Below the pieces are notes generated by a model. The model saw only the letters and a program-made list of their open reading frames with translations. It did no database searches and was not told the DNA's origin. DNA of 54,831 bases, from the NCBI GenBank assembly GCA_946498245.1, contig CAMMNN010000024.1, forward strand, positions 1 to 54,831, written 5' to 3'. The position numbers and the translations under genes were made by a program. Shown piece after piece: positions 22,941-32,750 of this stretch. Source of the stretch: an uncultured Clostridium sp. (GTDB lineage Bacteria; Bacillota; Clostridia; Lachnospirales; Lachnospiraceae). Position 1 is the stretch's first letter. Each line of letters starts with the position of its first letter.

Positions 22941-23863
22941 TGAAAACGAGAGTAACAGAATTACTGGGAATTGAATGTCCCATTATACAGGGCGGTATGG
23001 CCTGGGTTGCAGAGCATCAGCTTGCCGCCGCCGTATCAGAAGCCGGCGGCCTGGGGCTGATTGGCGGAGCCAATGCGCCGGGTGAGGTAGTCCGGGAAGA
23101 GATCCGCAAGGCCAGAGAAATTACAAAGAAGCCTTTTGGCGTAAATGTAATGCTTATGAGCCCTCATGCAGAGGATGTAGCAAAAGTCGTAGTGGAAGAA
23201 GGCGTAAAGGTCGTAACCACCGGCGCCGGAAATCCGGAAAAATATATGGCAATGTGGAAAGAGGCAGGTATTAAGGTAATCCCTGTGGTGGCTTCCGTTG
23301 CTATGGCAAAAAGAATGGAGAGAATCGGAGCTGACGCCGTTGTGGCTGAGGGTATGGAGTCCGGCGGCCATATTGGCGAGCTGACGACAATGACTCTGGT
23401 TCCCCAGGTAGTTGATGCTGTTTCCATTCCGGTGATTGCAGCCGGAGGCATTGCAGACGGAAGAGGAATCGCCGCCGCTTTTATGCTGGGAGCAGAAGCC
23501 GTACAGATGGGAACCCGTTTTGTGGTATCCAAAGAGTCTACAGTACATGAAAACTACAAGCAGAGGATTATTAAGGCCAGCGATATTGATTCTACCGTAA
23601 CCGGAAGAAGCCACGGCCATCCCGTCCGCTGCCTGAGAAACAAGATGACCAGAGAGTATATTAAGCTGGAACAGGAAGGAAAATCCTTTGAAGAGCTGGA
23701 ATATCTGACTCTGGGAACATTAAGAAAGGCTGTTCAGGAAGGCGACGTTATGGGCGGAACCGTTATGGCCGGCCAGATTGCAGGTATGATCGACAAAGAG
23801 CAGACCTGTAAGGAAATGATTGATGAAATGATGGAACAGGCATCTGCCCTTTTAAAGCGGTAA
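22940..23863 (+). CDS. fabK: Enoyl-ACP reductase II (FMN)
   Basis: A 307-residue TIM-barrel flavoenzyme of the nitronate monooxygenase-like superfamily. IIQGGMAW, AGGLGLIGG, GMESGGHIGE and VIAAGGIADGRG (FMN phosphate site) are the FabK signatures. It reduces trans-2-enoyl-ACP with NAD(P)H as the last step of elongation. Streptococci and many clostridia use FabK instead of FabI, which makes them resistant to triclosan. Start overlaps the acpP stop by one base. Confidence 0.95.
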   Translation: MKTRVTELLGIECPIIQGGMAWVAEHQLAAAVSEAGGLGLIGGANAPGEVVREEIRKAREITKKPFGVNVMLMSPHAEDVAKVVVEEGVKVVTTGAGNPEKYMAMWKEAGIKVIPVVASVAMAKRMERIGADAVVAEGMESGGHIGELTTMTLVPQVVDAVSIPVIAAGGIADGRGIAAAFMLGAEAVQMGTRFVVSKESTVHENYKQRIIKASDIDSTVTGRSHGHPVRCLRNKMTREYIKLEQEGKSFEELEYLTLGTLRKAVQEGDVMGGTVMAGQIAGMIDKEQTCKEMIDEMMEQASALLKR

Positions 23864-23898
23864 GCTGCCTTTTGAGAAGGGTGCGGAAGGAGTAAAAC

Positions 23899-24819
23899 AT
23901 GAGCAAGATTGCATTTATTTTCCCCGGACAGGGCGCTCAGGTGTGCGGAATGGGAAAAGATTTTTATGAGCAGACGGAAATTGGCCGCCGTATTTTTGAC
24001 AAGGCGACTGAACTTCTGGGATTTTCCATGCCCCAGCTTTGCTTTGAAAAGAACGACAAGCTGGATATTACCGAGTACACGCAGGCGGCCATGGTCACTG
24101 CCGGAATCGCCATGATGAGAGTATTAATGGAAAAGGGCATTCGTCCTGATGTAACGGCGGGACTGAGCCTGGGAGAATACTGTGCGCTGGCGGCGGCAGG
24201 CGTTATGAGCGACGAAGACGCCATTACTACAGTGCGTCAGAGAGGAATCTTGATGCAGGAAGCCGTTCCCGTAGGAGTCGGGGGAATGGCGGCTATTCTG
24301 GCATTAGATGCCGCGAAGATTGAAGAAGTTCTCTCCTCTATGGAAGGCGTCTGGATTGCCAATTATAACTGTCCAGGACAGATCGTCATTTCCGGAAAGA
24401 AAGAGGCGGTAGAGGAGGCCTGCGAAAAGCTGAAAGCAGCCGGGGCAAAGAGAGCAATCATGCTGAATGTCAGCGGTCCTTTCCATTCCAAGATGCTTAC
24501 AGAGGCCGGAGAAAAGCTGGGCAAGGTTCTGGAGGGCGTTGCAGTCAGCGCCCCGCAGATTCCTTACGCAGCCAATGTAACGGCTTCTTACATAACCAAA
24601 GCGGAGGATGTAAAGCCTCTGTTGGTAGAACAGGTATCGTCTTCTGTGCGCTGGCAGCAGAGCGTGGAGATGATGATTGCAGACGGAGTCGATACTTTTA
24701 TAGAGATCGGCCCGGGCAAGACCCTGACTGGTTTTATGAAGAAAATCAGCCGGGACGTTAAGACCCTCAATGTAGAAAAGTTAGAAGATATTGACAAAGT
24801 TGTGGAGGCGCTTTCATAA
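23899..24819 (+). CDS. fabD: Malonyl-CoA:ACP transacylase
   Basis: A 306-residue acyltransferase that loads malonyl groups on ACP. The nucleophile is Ser90 in GLSLGEY, the catalytic His is His196 in GPFHSKM, and FPGQGAQ near the N-terminus forms the oxyanion loop. GGAAGGAG precedes ATG 23899. The stop TAATG overlaps the fabG start, again coupling translation. Confidence 0.96.
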   Translation: MSKIAFIFPGQGAQVCGMGKDFYEQTEIGRRIFDKATELLGFSMPQLCFEKNDKLDITEYTQAAMVTAGIAMMRVLMEKGIRPDVTAGLSLGEYCALAAAGVMSDEDAITTVRQRGILMQEAVPVGVGGMAAILALDAAKIEEVLSSMEGVWIANYNCPGQIVISGKKEAVEEACEKLKAAGAKRAIMLNVSGPFHSKMLTEAGEKLGKVLEGVAVSAPQIPYAANVTASYITKAEDVKPLLVEQVSSSVRWQQSVEMMIADGVDTFIEIGPGKTLTGFMKKISRDVKTLNVEKLEDIDKVVEALS

Positions 24820-25568
24820 TGAGCAAAATTCTTGAAAACAAAGTAGCAGTAATAACTGGCGCCAGCCGTGGAATTGGCCGTGAGATAGCGCTCTCCATGG
24901 CGGAAGAAGGCGCAGTAGTAATTGTAAATTACAATGGTTCAGCAGCCAGAGCAGAGGAAGTGGCGGAAGAAATCCGGGGAGCAGGAGGAAAGGCGGAAGC
25001 CGTTCAGTGCGACGTATCGGATTTTGCGAAATCCGCAGAGCTTATGGACTATGTAGTGAAGAATTACGGAAGAGTAGATATTCTGGTAAACAATGCCGGA
25101 ATTACCCGCGACAATCTTCTGATGAAGATGTCAGAAGAGGATTTTGACGCGGTATTAAATACCAACCTGAAGGGAGCGTTTAACTGCATCAAACATATTT
25201 CCCGTCAGATGATCAAGCAGAAGGGCGGAAGAATCATTAATATTTCTTCTGTATCCGGGATTATGGGAAATGCGGGACAGGCTAACTACAGCGCTTCTAA
25301 GGCCGGTGTAATCGGTCTTACAAAAGCGGCGGCCAGAGAGCTGGCAAGCCGTTCCATCACGGTCAATGCCATTGCACCGGGATTTGTTAAGACAGAAATG
25401 ACGGATGTGCTGTCCGATGCGGTGAAAGCGGCGGCGGAAGCGCAGATCCCCATGAAGCATTTTGGCGAAACAAAGGATATTGCAAATATGGCTGTCTTTT
25501 TAGCTTCTGATAAGGCCAAATATATTACAGGCCAGGTTATCAGTGTAGACGGCGGTATGGCAATGTAA
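24819..25568 (+). CDS. fabG: 3-oxoacyl-ACP reductase
   Basis: A 249-residue short-chain dehydrogenase. NADPH-binding TGASRGIG (residues 13-20), NNAG (91-94), and the catalytic Ser144, Tyr157 and Lys161. It reduces 3-oxoacyl-ACP to 3-hydroxyacyl-ACP. Coupled to fabD by a one-base overlap; fabF follows after 48 nt. Confidence 0.96.
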   Translation: MSKILENKVAVITGASRGIGREIALSMAEEGAVVIVNYNGSAARAEEVAEEIRGAGGKAEAVQCDVSDFAKSAELMDYVVKNYGRVDILVNNAGITRDNLLMKMSEEDFDAVLNTNLKGAFNCIKHISRQMIKQKGGRIINISSVSGIMGNAGQANYSASKAGVIGLTKAAARELASRSITVNAIAPGFVKTEMTDVLSDAVKAAAEAQIPMKHFGETKDIANMAVFLASDKAKYITGQVISVDGGMAM

Positions 25569-25616
25569 CTGACAGACAGGAACTCTGTAGGATCCCGGGA
25601 ATAAAGGAGATTAGAA

Positions 25617-26852
25617 ATGAGCAGACGCGTGGTGGTAACAGGAATGGGGGCCATTACCCCTATTGGAAATGATGTAGAAACCTTTTGGGAAGGTTTAAAA
25701 CAGAAAAAATTAGGTTTTGCGCCCATTACCTATTTTGATACAACAGACTATAAAGCGAAAATAGCGGCGGAAGTAAAGGGATTTGATCCGAAGCAGTATA
25801 TGGATGCCAAAGCGGCAAGAAGAATGGAAGCATTCTCCCAGTTTGCTGTGGCAGCTTCTAAGGAAGCTCTGGCAAATGCCGGAATTGATATGGAAAAGGA
25901 AGATCCTTACCGGGTAGGCGTCAGCGTTGGTTCCGGTATCGGAAGCCTTCAGGCAGTAGAAAGAGATCACAAGAAGCTTTTGGAGAAAGGACCGTCCAGG
26001 GTGAATCCCCTTTTGGTTCCTCTTATGATTTGCAATATGGCGGCAGGAAACGTAGCGATCCAATTTGGCTTAAAGGGCAAATGCATTAACGTGGTAACGG
26101 CCTGCGCTACGGGAACCCACTCAATCGGAGAAGCTTTCCGTTCCATTCAGTACGGAGAAGCAGACGTTATGGTAGCCGGAGGAACGGAATCCAGCATCAC
26201 TCCTATGGGAGTAGCCGGTTTTACTGCTCTGACCGCATTATCTACTTCTGATGATCCGGCGCACGCCTCCAGACCCTTTGATGAAAACCGTGACGGTTTT
26301 GTAATGGGAGAAGGAGCCGGAGTTGTCGTTCTGGAATCTCTGGAACACGCTCAGGCCAGAGGAGCAAAAATTTTGGCAGAGGTAGTGGGATACGGGGCAA
26401 CCTGTGACGCTTACCATATTACCTCTCCGGCAGAGGATGGCAGCGGAGCTGCCCGCGCTATGACGGAAGCTATGAAAGACGCCGGAATAACGGCGGAGGA
26501 TATTGATTACGTAAACGCTCACGGAACCAGTACCCACCACAACGATTTATTTGAAACCAAGGCCATTAAGCTGGCTCTGGGGGATCACGCATATAAAGTA
26601 AAGATTAATTCTACCAAGTCCATGATCGGCCACCTGTTAGGAGCTGCCGGCGGAGTAGAATTTATCGCCTGCGTAAAATCCATTGAAGATGGATTCGTTC
26701 ACGCTACAGCCGGACTGGAAGTGCCGGGTGAAGGCTGCGATCTGGACTATACCATGGGTGAAGGGGTTTCCATGGACGTCCGTTACGCTATCAGCAACTC
26801 TTTAGGCTTTGGCGGACACAATGCCAGCCTGATTGTCAAGAAGTATGAGTAA
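25617..26852 (+). CDS. fabF: 3-oxoacyl-ACP synthase II
   Basis: A 411-residue KAS II that elongates the acyl chain. The Cys-His-His triad is Cys163 (TACATGTHS), His302 (HGTSTHHND) and His339 (MIGHLLGAAGG). RBS AAAGGAG upstream of ATG 25617. It is the only KAS I/II gene in the operon, so it should perform all elongation condensations. Confidence 0.96.
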   Translation: MSRRVVVTGMGAITPIGNDVETFWEGLKQKKLGFAPITYFDTTDYKAKIAAEVKGFDPKQYMDAKAARRMEAFSQFAVAASKEALANAGIDMEKEDPYRVGVSVGSGIGSLQAVERDHKKLLEKGPSRVNPLLVPLMICNMAAGNVAIQFGLKGKCINVVTACATGTHSIGEAFRSIQYGEADVMVAGGTESSITPMGVAGFTALTALSTSDDPAHASRPFDENRDGFVMGEGAGVVVLESLEHAQARGAKILAEVVGYGATCDAYHITSPAEDGSGAARAMTEAMKDAGITAEDIDYVNAHGTSTHHNDLFETKAIKLALGDHAYKVKINSTKSMIGHLLGAAGGVEFIACVKSIEDGFVHATAGLEVPGEGCDLDYTMGEGVSMDVRYAISNSLGFGGHNASLIVKKYE

Positions 26853-26866
26853 GGGAGGGGCTAAGA

Positions 26867-27343
26867 ATGGATATTAATGAAATTATGAAACTGATCCAGG
26901 CGGTATCGGATTACGGCCTGACCAGCTTTGAATTAGAAGAAGGCAATATTAAGGTTTCTCTGAAAAGAGAAAAGGAAAAGGTTGTGGTAAGCAATGCTCC
27001 CGCAGCAGTTGCTGTGGAAGGATCTGCAGAGACGGTTTCCGCAGTCCAGATTCCGGCTGTTTCTGCTCCGGCTCCCGCTCCTGCGGCTGCTCCGGACGCA
27101 GGCGCTTCTGACAATGTGGTAGTTTCTCCGTTAGTGGGAACCTTCTACAGCGCATCTTCTCCGGATGCAGAGCCTTTCGTAAAGGTAGGAGATACTGTGA
27201 AAAAGGGACAGGTACTGGGAATTATCGAAGCTATGAAGCTGATGAACGAAATCGAAAGCGATTTTGACGGCGTTGTAGAGGCGATTCTGGTAGAGAATGA
27301 AGACGTGGTGGAGTACGGCCAGCCTTTATTCCGCATTCGGTAA
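26867..27343 (+). CDS. accB: Biotin carboxyl carrier protein of acetyl-CoA carboxylase
   Basis: A 158-residue BCCP. An N-terminal helical part is joined by an Ala/Pro-rich linker (about residues 60-80) to the biotinyl domain (85-158). Lys124 in EAMKLM is the biotinylation site. It carries CO2 from AccC to the carboxyltransferase encoded by the fused accDA gene further down. Confidence 0.95.
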   Translation: MDINEIMKLIQAVSDYGLTSFELEEGNIKVSLKREKEKVVVSNAPAAVAVEGSAETVSAVQIPAVSAPAPAPAAAPDAGASDNVVVSPLVGTFYSASSPDAEPFVKVGDTVKKGQVLGIIEAMKLMNEIESDFDGVVEAILVENEDVVEYGQPLFRIR

Positions 27344-27373
27344 AAGAGAGAAAGACGCAGGGAGATTGGTAAT

Positions 27374-27796
27374 ATGTTGGGAATAAAAGAAATTCAGGAA
27401 ATCATTCCTCACCGTCATCCGTTCCTCCTCATTGATTGCATAGAGGAGCTGGAACCGGGGGTACGGGCGGTAGGATATAAATCAGTAACGTATAATGAAC
27501 CGTTTTTTGCAGGACATTTTCCTCAGGAACCCGTTATGCCGGGAGTACTGATTGTAGAAGCTCTCGCTCAGACAGGAGCGGTGGCCATTCTGGGACAGGA
27601 AGCAAATAAGGGAAAAATCGCTTATTTCGGAGCCATTAATAACGCGAAATTTAAACGTAAGGTAGTGCCCGGGGATCGCCTTAGGCTGGAATGTGAAATC
27701 ATTAAGCAGAAAGGCCCTGTGGGAATCGGAAAAGCCACTGCCACCGTAGACGGAAAGGTGGCAGTATCAGCAGAACTGACATTTATGATCGGTTAG
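27374..27796 (+). CDS. fabZ: 3-hydroxyacyl-ACP dehydratase
   Basis: A 140-residue hot-dog-fold dehydratase. Catalytic His48 lies in [13 protein letters not shown] and Glu62 in IVEALAQ. It removes water from 3-hydroxyacyl-ACP to give the substrate of FabK. It sits between accB and accC, the same unusual order as in Streptococcus pneumoniae. Confidence 0.96.
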   Translation: MLGIKEIQEIIPHRHPFLLIDCIEELEPGVRAVGYKSVTYNEPFFAGHFPQEPVMPGVLIVEALAQTGAVAILGQEANKGKIAYFGAINNAKFKRKVVPGDRLRLECEIIKQKGPVGIGKATATVDGKVAVSAELTFMIG

Positions 27797-27805
27797 GAGA
27801 GAGCC

Positions 27806-29158
27806 ATGTTTCAGAAAATTTTAGTCGCCAACAGAGGCGAAATCGCTGTCCGGATTATCCGGGCCTGCAGAGAAATGGGAATTAAGACAGTAGCCGTATA
27901 CTCTGAAGCGGATAAAGACGCTCTCCATACGCTTTTAGCAGATGAAGCGATCTGTATTGGTCCGGCGCCTTCTACCCAGAGCTATCTGAATATGGAGAGA
28001 ATCCTTACGGCCACTGTGGCAATGAAGGCTGACGCTATTCATCCCGGATTTGGATTTCTGTCAGAAAATGCCCGTTTTGCAGAGCTTTGCGAAAAATGCA
28101 ATATTACCTTTATCGGCCCTTCCGCAGAGATCATCCATAAGATGGGAAATAAGTCGGAAGCCCGCAGAACCATGATGGAGGCCGGAGTTCCGGTAGTTCC
28201 GGGAACCAAGGAGCCTGTTTATACTGCGGAAAGAGGTTTGGAGTTAGCAAAGGAAATCGGATTTCCTGTTATGATCAAGGCTTCTTCCGGCGGCGGCGGA
28301 AAGGGAATGAGAGTGTCCAGAGGCGAAGAGGATTTTGACATGAACTTCCGGAACGCCCAGCAGGAATCCATTAAAGGCTTTTCAGACGATACTATGTACA
28401 TTGAAAAGTATATCGAAGAGCCAAAGCATGTAGAATTTCAGATTATGGCGGACAAGTTCGGCAACGTAATCCATTTGGGAGAGCGTGACTGTTCTATTCA
28501 GAGACGCCATCAGAAGGTTTTGGAAGAATCTCCCTGTCTGGCTATTTCTCAGGAATTAAGAGAGAAGATGGGAGAAACCGCAGTCCGGGCTGCAAAAGCC
28601 GTGGGCTATGAAAATGCCGGAACCATAGAGTTTCTTTTGGACAAGCACAAAAACTTTTATTTCATGGAAATGAACACTCGGATCCAGGTGGAACATCCTG
28701 TAACGGAAATGGTATCAGGTCTGGATTTAATAAAAGAACAGATATTAGTAGCGGCGGGAGAACCTCTCAGCGTTACTCAGGCTGATGTGCATTTAAACGG
28801 CCACGCCATAGAATGCAGAATCAATGCGGAGAATCCCAAAAAGAACTTTATGCCCTGTCCGGGACGGATCAGCAATATCCATCTGCCCGGAGGAAACGGC
28901 GTCCGCGTAGACACCCATATTTATAATGATTATAAAGTCCCGGCCAATTACGATTCCATGCTGTTAAAGCTGATTGTTCATGGAAAGAATCGCGACGAGG
29001 CCATTGCAAAAATGAGAAGCGCTTTGGGCGAACTGATCATAGAAGGAATTGACACTAATCTGGATTTTCAGTATGAGATTTTAAACAACCCGGAATTTGA
29101 AGCGGGCAATACGGATACGGATTTCATTCCCACCTATTTCCCGGAGTACTGCAAGTAA
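27806..29158 (+). CDS. accC: Acetyl-CoA carboxylase, biotin carboxylase subunit
   Basis: A 450-residue ATP-grasp enzyme that carboxylates biotin on AccB using ATP and bicarbonate. KILVANRGEIAVRIIRACRE is the N-terminal signature; KASSGGGGKGMR is the glycine-rich ATP loop; MEMNTRIQVEHPVTEM contains the active-site Arg and Glu. Full length, with RBS GGAGAG 10 nt after fabZ. Confidence 0.97.
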   Translation: MFQKILVANRGEIAVRIIRACREMGIKTVAVYSEADKDALHTLLADEAICIGPAPSTQSYLNMERILTATVAMKADAIHPGFGFLSENARFAELCEKCNITFIGPSAEIIHKMGNKSEARRTMMEAGVPVVPGTKEPVYTAERGLELAKEIGFPVMIKASSGGGGKGMRVSRGEEDFDMNFRNAQQESIKGFSDDTMYIEKYIEEPKHVEFQIMADKFGNVIHLGERDCSIQRRHQKVLEESPCLAISQELREKMGETAVRAAKAVGYENAGTIEFLLDKHKNFYFMEMNTRIQVEHPVTEMVSGLDLIKEQILVAAGEPLSVTQADVHLNGHAIECRINAENPKKNFMPCPGRISNIHLPGGNGVRVDTHIYNDYKVPANYDSMLLKLIVHGKNRDEAIAKMRSALGELIIEGIDTNLDFQYEILNNPEFEAGNTDTDFIPTYFPEYCK

Positions 29159-29203
29159 GAAGCTGTCCGGGGGACGCCAGCGGCAGAAAGGGAGTAACGG
29201 CGT

Positions 29204-30934
29204 ATGTTAAGAGATATGTTTAAAAAAACCTATACGCGCATTGACATGAGATACAGGACTTCCAAATCGGAAGACGAACCCAATATTCCGGAAGGGCTGT
29301 GGCGCAAGTGCAATAAATGCGGACAGCCGATTTACGTAGAGGATGTAAAGAATAATTACTATGTCTGTCCAAAATGCGGGGGCTACTTCAGAGTCCATGC
29401 CCGCAGAAGGATCGAGATGGTAGTGGACGACGGAACCTTTGAGGAATGGGATAAGGAGATGGAATTTTCCAATCCCCTGGATTTCCCAGGATATGAGAAA
29501 AAGGTTCTGGCAGCCAGAGAGAAAACGGGATTAAATGAGGCTATTGTTACGGGAAAAGGTACTATTGACGGATTCCCGGCTGTAGTAGGCGTCTGCGACG
29601 CCCGTTTCCTCATGAGCAGTATGGGCCATATTGTAGGAGAAAAGATTACCAGGGCAGTAGAACGGGCTACCGAAGAGAAACTGCCGGTTATTATCTTTGC
29701 CTGTTCCGGAGGCGCCAGAATGCAGGAGGGAATGGTATCCCTTATGCAGATGGCTAAGACTTCCGCAGCCTTAAAACGCCATCAGGAGGCAGGACAGCTT
29801 TATATTTCCGTATTGACAGACCCTACTACCGGCGGCGTAACGGCCAGCTTTGCCATGCTGGGAGACATTATTTTGGCGGAACCCAAAGCCCTCATCGGTT
29901 TTGCCGGCCCCAGAGTAATTGAACAGACCATAGGACAGAAGCTGCCGGAAGGATTCCAGAGAGCGGAATTTCTGCTGGAACATGGATTTGTAGATAAAAT
30001 CGTAGAAAGACCGGAACTGAAGACGACTTTGGCAAAGCTGCTGAGAATGCATGAGGGAACCGGAAAAATGGATTTCGGAAAGGATTTCCAGGTATCTCAG
30101 AAAGACGGAAATCCGAATATTTCCCATTCCGCTGTTCTTTCCGGCGGCAAGGAAAAATCCGCCTGGGATACGATTCTCCTGTCCAGAAGAGCGGATCGTC
30201 CTACAGCTCTGGATTACATTGAGGCGATTTTTGACGAATTTATAGAACTCCACGGAGATCGCTACTTTAAGGATGATGGAGCCGTAGTAGGAGGAATCGC
30301 CCTTTTCCATGGCCGGCCCGTTACGGTAATTGGCCAGCAAAAAGGAAGAAGCACAAAAGACAATATAAAGAGGAATTTTGGTATGCCTTCGCCGGAGGGC
30401 TACAGAAAGGCTCTGCGCCTTATGAAAGAGGCGGAGCAGTTTGGCCGTCCTGTAGTTTGTTTTATTGATACGCCTGGAGCCTTCTGCGGCCTTGAAGCAG
30501 AGGAAAGAGGGCAGGGCGAAGCCATTGCCAGAAATCTGTTTGAAATGGTTTCTCTGAAGGTTCCGGTACTTTCCATTGTAATCGGAGAAGGCAGCAGCGG
30601 CGGCGCTTTAGGTATGGCTGTGGCCAATGAAGTGTGGATGATGGAAAACAGCGTGTATTCCATTCTCTCTCCGGAAGGCTTTGCCTCCATTCTGTGGAAA
30701 GACAGCAAAAAAGCCCCGGAAGCCGCCAGAGTAATGAAAATAACGGCCAGGGATTTAAAGAATTTAAATCTGATAGAGCGCATTATACCGGAAAAAGATC
30801 CGGTGAACCTGGAAAATCTGAGCGAAATTGCAGCCGCAATGGATATTTCCATCAGAGAATTTTTCTCTGTATACGGGGCAATGAATGGAGAAGAACTCAC
30901 AGCTCAGAGATATGAAAGATTTAGGAGAATGTAA
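29204..30934 (+). CDS. accD: Fused acetyl-CoA carboxylase carboxyltransferase beta-alpha (AccD-AccA)
   Basis: A 576-residue protein joining both carboxyltransferase subunits in one chain. The AccD half (about residues 1-290) has a four-cysteine zinc ribbon (Cys36, 39, 55, 58) and the crotonase-like [11 protein letters not shown] block. A linker of about 25 residues ([18 protein letters not shown]) leads to the AccA half (from about 315: [48 protein letters not shown]). The AccA part lacks the usual N-terminal helical extension of free-standing AccA. The product moves CO2 from biotin to acetyl-CoA, making malonyl-CoA. There is no internal stop or frameshift, so the fusion is genuine. Confidence 0.93.
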   Translation: MLRDMFKKTYTRIDMRYRTSKSEDEPNIPEGLWRKCNKCGQPIYVEDVKNNYYVCPKCGGYFRVHARRRIEMVVDDGTFEEWDKEMEFSNPLDFPGYEKKVLAAREKTGLNEAIVTGKGTIDGFPAVVGVCDARFLMSSMGHIVGEKITRAVERATEEKLPVIIFACSGGARMQEGMVSLMQMAKTSAALKRHQEAGQLYISVLTDPTTGGVTASFAMLGDIILAEPKALIGFAGPRVIEQTIGQKLPEGFQRAEFLLEHGFVDKIVERPELKTTLAKLLRMHEGTGKMDFGKDFQVSQKDGNPNISHSAVLSGGKEKSAWDTILLSRRADRPTALDYIEAIFDEFIELHGDRYFKDDGAVVGGIALFHGRPVTVIGQQKGRSTKDNIKRNFGMPSPEGYRKALRLMKEAEQFGRPVVCFIDTPGAFCGLEAEERGQGEAIARNLFEMVSLKVPVLSIVIGEGSSGGALGMAVANEVWMMENSVYSILSPEGFASILWKDSKKAPEAARVMKITARDLKNLNLIERIIPEKDPVNLENLSEIAAAMDISIREFFSVYGAMNGEELTAQRYERFRRM

Positions 30935-30936
30935 AA

Positions 30937-32031
30937 ATGAGTAACTATGAGCCCCTTGTTATCGGTGATTTGGTGGTGGAAAAGCCTGTAATACAGGGTG
31001 GAATGGGTGTAGGAATCAGTTTGTCGGGACTGGCCGGAGCCGTAGCAAAAGCCGGAGGGCTGGGCGTGATTTCCACGGCCCAGATCGGGTTTCGGGAACC
31101 GGATTTTGCAGAAAATCCGGAAACGGCCAACCTGAGAACGATTCCGAAGGAACTTGCAAAAGCTAGAGAAATAGGGGGTTCAAAAGGCATTGTAGGCTTT
31201 AACATTATGGTGGCTACAAAGCATTATGAACGCTATGTGCGGGCGGCTGCGGAGGCAGGCGCAGATGTGATTATCTCCGGAGCGGGACTTCCTGTAAGTC
31301 TTCCGGAGTATGTAAAAGGAAGCCGCACAAAAATCGCTCCCATCGTATCTTCCGGAAAATCCGCATCGGTTATTTGCCGTATGTGGGACAGGAAATATCA
31401 CAAAGCCCCGGATTTCGTTGTCATTGAAGGCCCTCTGGCCGGAGGCCATCTTGGATTTTCCAGGGAGGATCTGACGCTGTACGGGGCGGACACGCCCTCG
31501 GTTTCCGAGACTTATGAGGGAAACCGGTATGATGAGGAAATCCGCAGCATCATATCTGTGGTTCGGCAGTATGAGGAAAAATACAGCCGGAAAATACCCG
31601 TAGTAAGCGCAGGAGGCGTTTTTGACGGAAAAGACATGGCGCACCATATGAGCCTCGGCGCAGACGGAGTTCAGGTCGGCACACGGTTTGTCACTACAGA
31701 AGAGTGCGATGCGCCGGAAATCTATAAGCAGGCGTATATCCAGGCCGGACAAGAGGATATTGTTATTGTAAAGAGTCCTGTAGGAATGCCTGGACGAGCC
31801 ATTAAAAATGCATTTTTGGAGAGAACGGCTAAGGAAAGAGAAACTATTACGAAGTGTTTCCAGTGCTTAGAACACTGTAATCCAAGTACCATTCCCTACT
31901 GTATTACAAAGGCCCTGATTCGGGCGGCACAGGGGGATGTGGAAAACGCCCTTCTCTTCTGCGGAGCCAATGCTTACCGCTGCCATAAGATTGAAACCGT
32001 AGATCAGGTTATGAAAGATCTTTGCGGCTGA
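30937..32031 (+). CDS. FabK-like NAD(P)H-dependent flavin oxidoreductase (nitronate monooxygenase family)
   Basis: A 364-residue TIM-barrel flavoprotein paralogous to FabK of the same operon (PVIQGGMGVGIS, GGLGVIS, IEGPLAGGHLG, VSAGGVFDGKD). It is about 55 residues longer, with an insertion around residues 180-200 and a C-terminal Cys-containing tail (KCFQCLEHCNPSTIPYC) that FabK lacks. It starts 2 nt after accDA and is the last gene before the operon terminator. It could be a second enoyl-ACP reductase with another chain preference or a nitronate monooxygenase. The cysteine-rich tail may bind metal or iron-sulfur. Exact substrate unknown. Confidence 0.82.
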   Translation: MSNYEPLVIGDLVVEKPVIQGGMGVGISLSGLAGAVAKAGGLGVISTAQIGFREPDFAENPETANLRTIPKELAKAREIGGSKGIVGFNIMVATKHYERYVRAAAEAGADVIISGAGLPVSLPEYVKGSRTKIAPIVSSGKSASVICRMWDRKYHKAPDFVVIEGPLAGGHLGFSREDLTLYGADTPSVSETYEGNRYDEEIRSIISVVRQYEEKYSRKIPVVSAGGVFDGKDMAHHMSLGADGVQVGTRFVTTEECDAPEIYKQAYIQAGQEDIVIVKSPVGMPGRAIKNAFLERTAKERETITKCFQCLEHCNPSTIPYCITKALIRAAQGDVENALLFCGANAYRCHKIETVDQVMKDLCG

Positions 32032-32048
32032 TAGAAAACTGGAAAAGG

Positions 32049-32094
32049 ACCAGACACAACTGGGATGAAAATCCTGGGAATGTCTGGTTTTTTT
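32049..32094 (+). terminator. Terminator of the fatty acid operon
   Basis: ACCAGACA (32049-32056) pairs with TGTCTGGT (32081-32088), with a nested GGGAT/ATCC stem, followed by a run of seven T. Confidence 0.9.
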
Positions 32095-32134
32095 ATTTCA
32101 TAAGGTATAGAGAGAAAGAGTCGGGAGCGAAGCT

Positions 32135-32743
32135 ATGATGAATGGCCTGTGGGCCGGTATGATGCTGGCGGGAATTGTATGGGGGCTTTTCCACGGAACG
32201 ATGGGGGAGATTACAGACGGAGCTATAAAAGCGGCGGGGGACGCGGTGTCTCTGTGTATTACCATGCTGGGAGTAATGTCCCTGTGGACCGGGATTTTGG
32301 AAATCGGAAGCAGGGCGGGATTAATTGACAGCCTTTGCCGGAAGATGAGGCCTGTTATGAAATTTCTGTTTCCGCGCCTTCCAAAAGATCACCCGGCAGC
32401 CAATTCCATAGCGGTCAATATGATTGCCAATATGCTGGGAATGGGATGGGCTGCAACTCCGGCGGGGCTTCAGGCTATGAAGGAGCTGGAGGAACTGGAA
32501 GAAAGCCGCAGGAAGGACAAAGAGCTTCAAAAAAAGGCCGTTCCCAGGGGAACAGCCAGCAATGAAATGTGTACCTTTTTGATTATAAATATTTCCTCTC
32601 TTCAGTTAATTCCTGTTACAATGATCGCCTATCGGGCCCAGTATGGAAGCGCCAGTCCGGCGGCGGTAGTGGGGCCTGCTCTGGCGGCCACAGCCATCAG
32701 CACAGCGGCGGGAGTCCTTTTCTGCAAGCTGATGGATCGGTAA
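32135..32743 (+). CDS. spmA: Spore maturation protein A
   Basis: A 202-residue integral membrane protein with the nucleoside-recognition (Gate) domain of SpmA: LGVMSLWTGILEIGSRAGLID, then FPRLPKDHPAANSIAVNMIANMLGMGWAATPAGLQAM. With SpmB it is needed for full core dehydration and heat resistance of spores in Bacillus and Clostridium. SpmA and SpmB genes are usually adjacent; here spmB lies 6 kb downstream beyond other genes. ATG 32135 and 32138 are both possible starts. Confidence 0.92.
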   Translation: MMNGLWAGMMLAGIVWGLFHGTMGEITDGAIKAAGDAVSLCITMLGVMSLWTGILEIGSRAGLIDSLCRKMRPVMKFLFPRLPKDHPAANSIAVNMIANMLGMGWAATPAGLQAMKELEELEESRRKDKELQKKAVPRGTASNEMCTFLIINISSLQLIPVTMIAYRAQYGSASPAAVVGPALAATAISTAAGVLFCKLMDR

Positions 32744-32750
32744 AAAGAGA

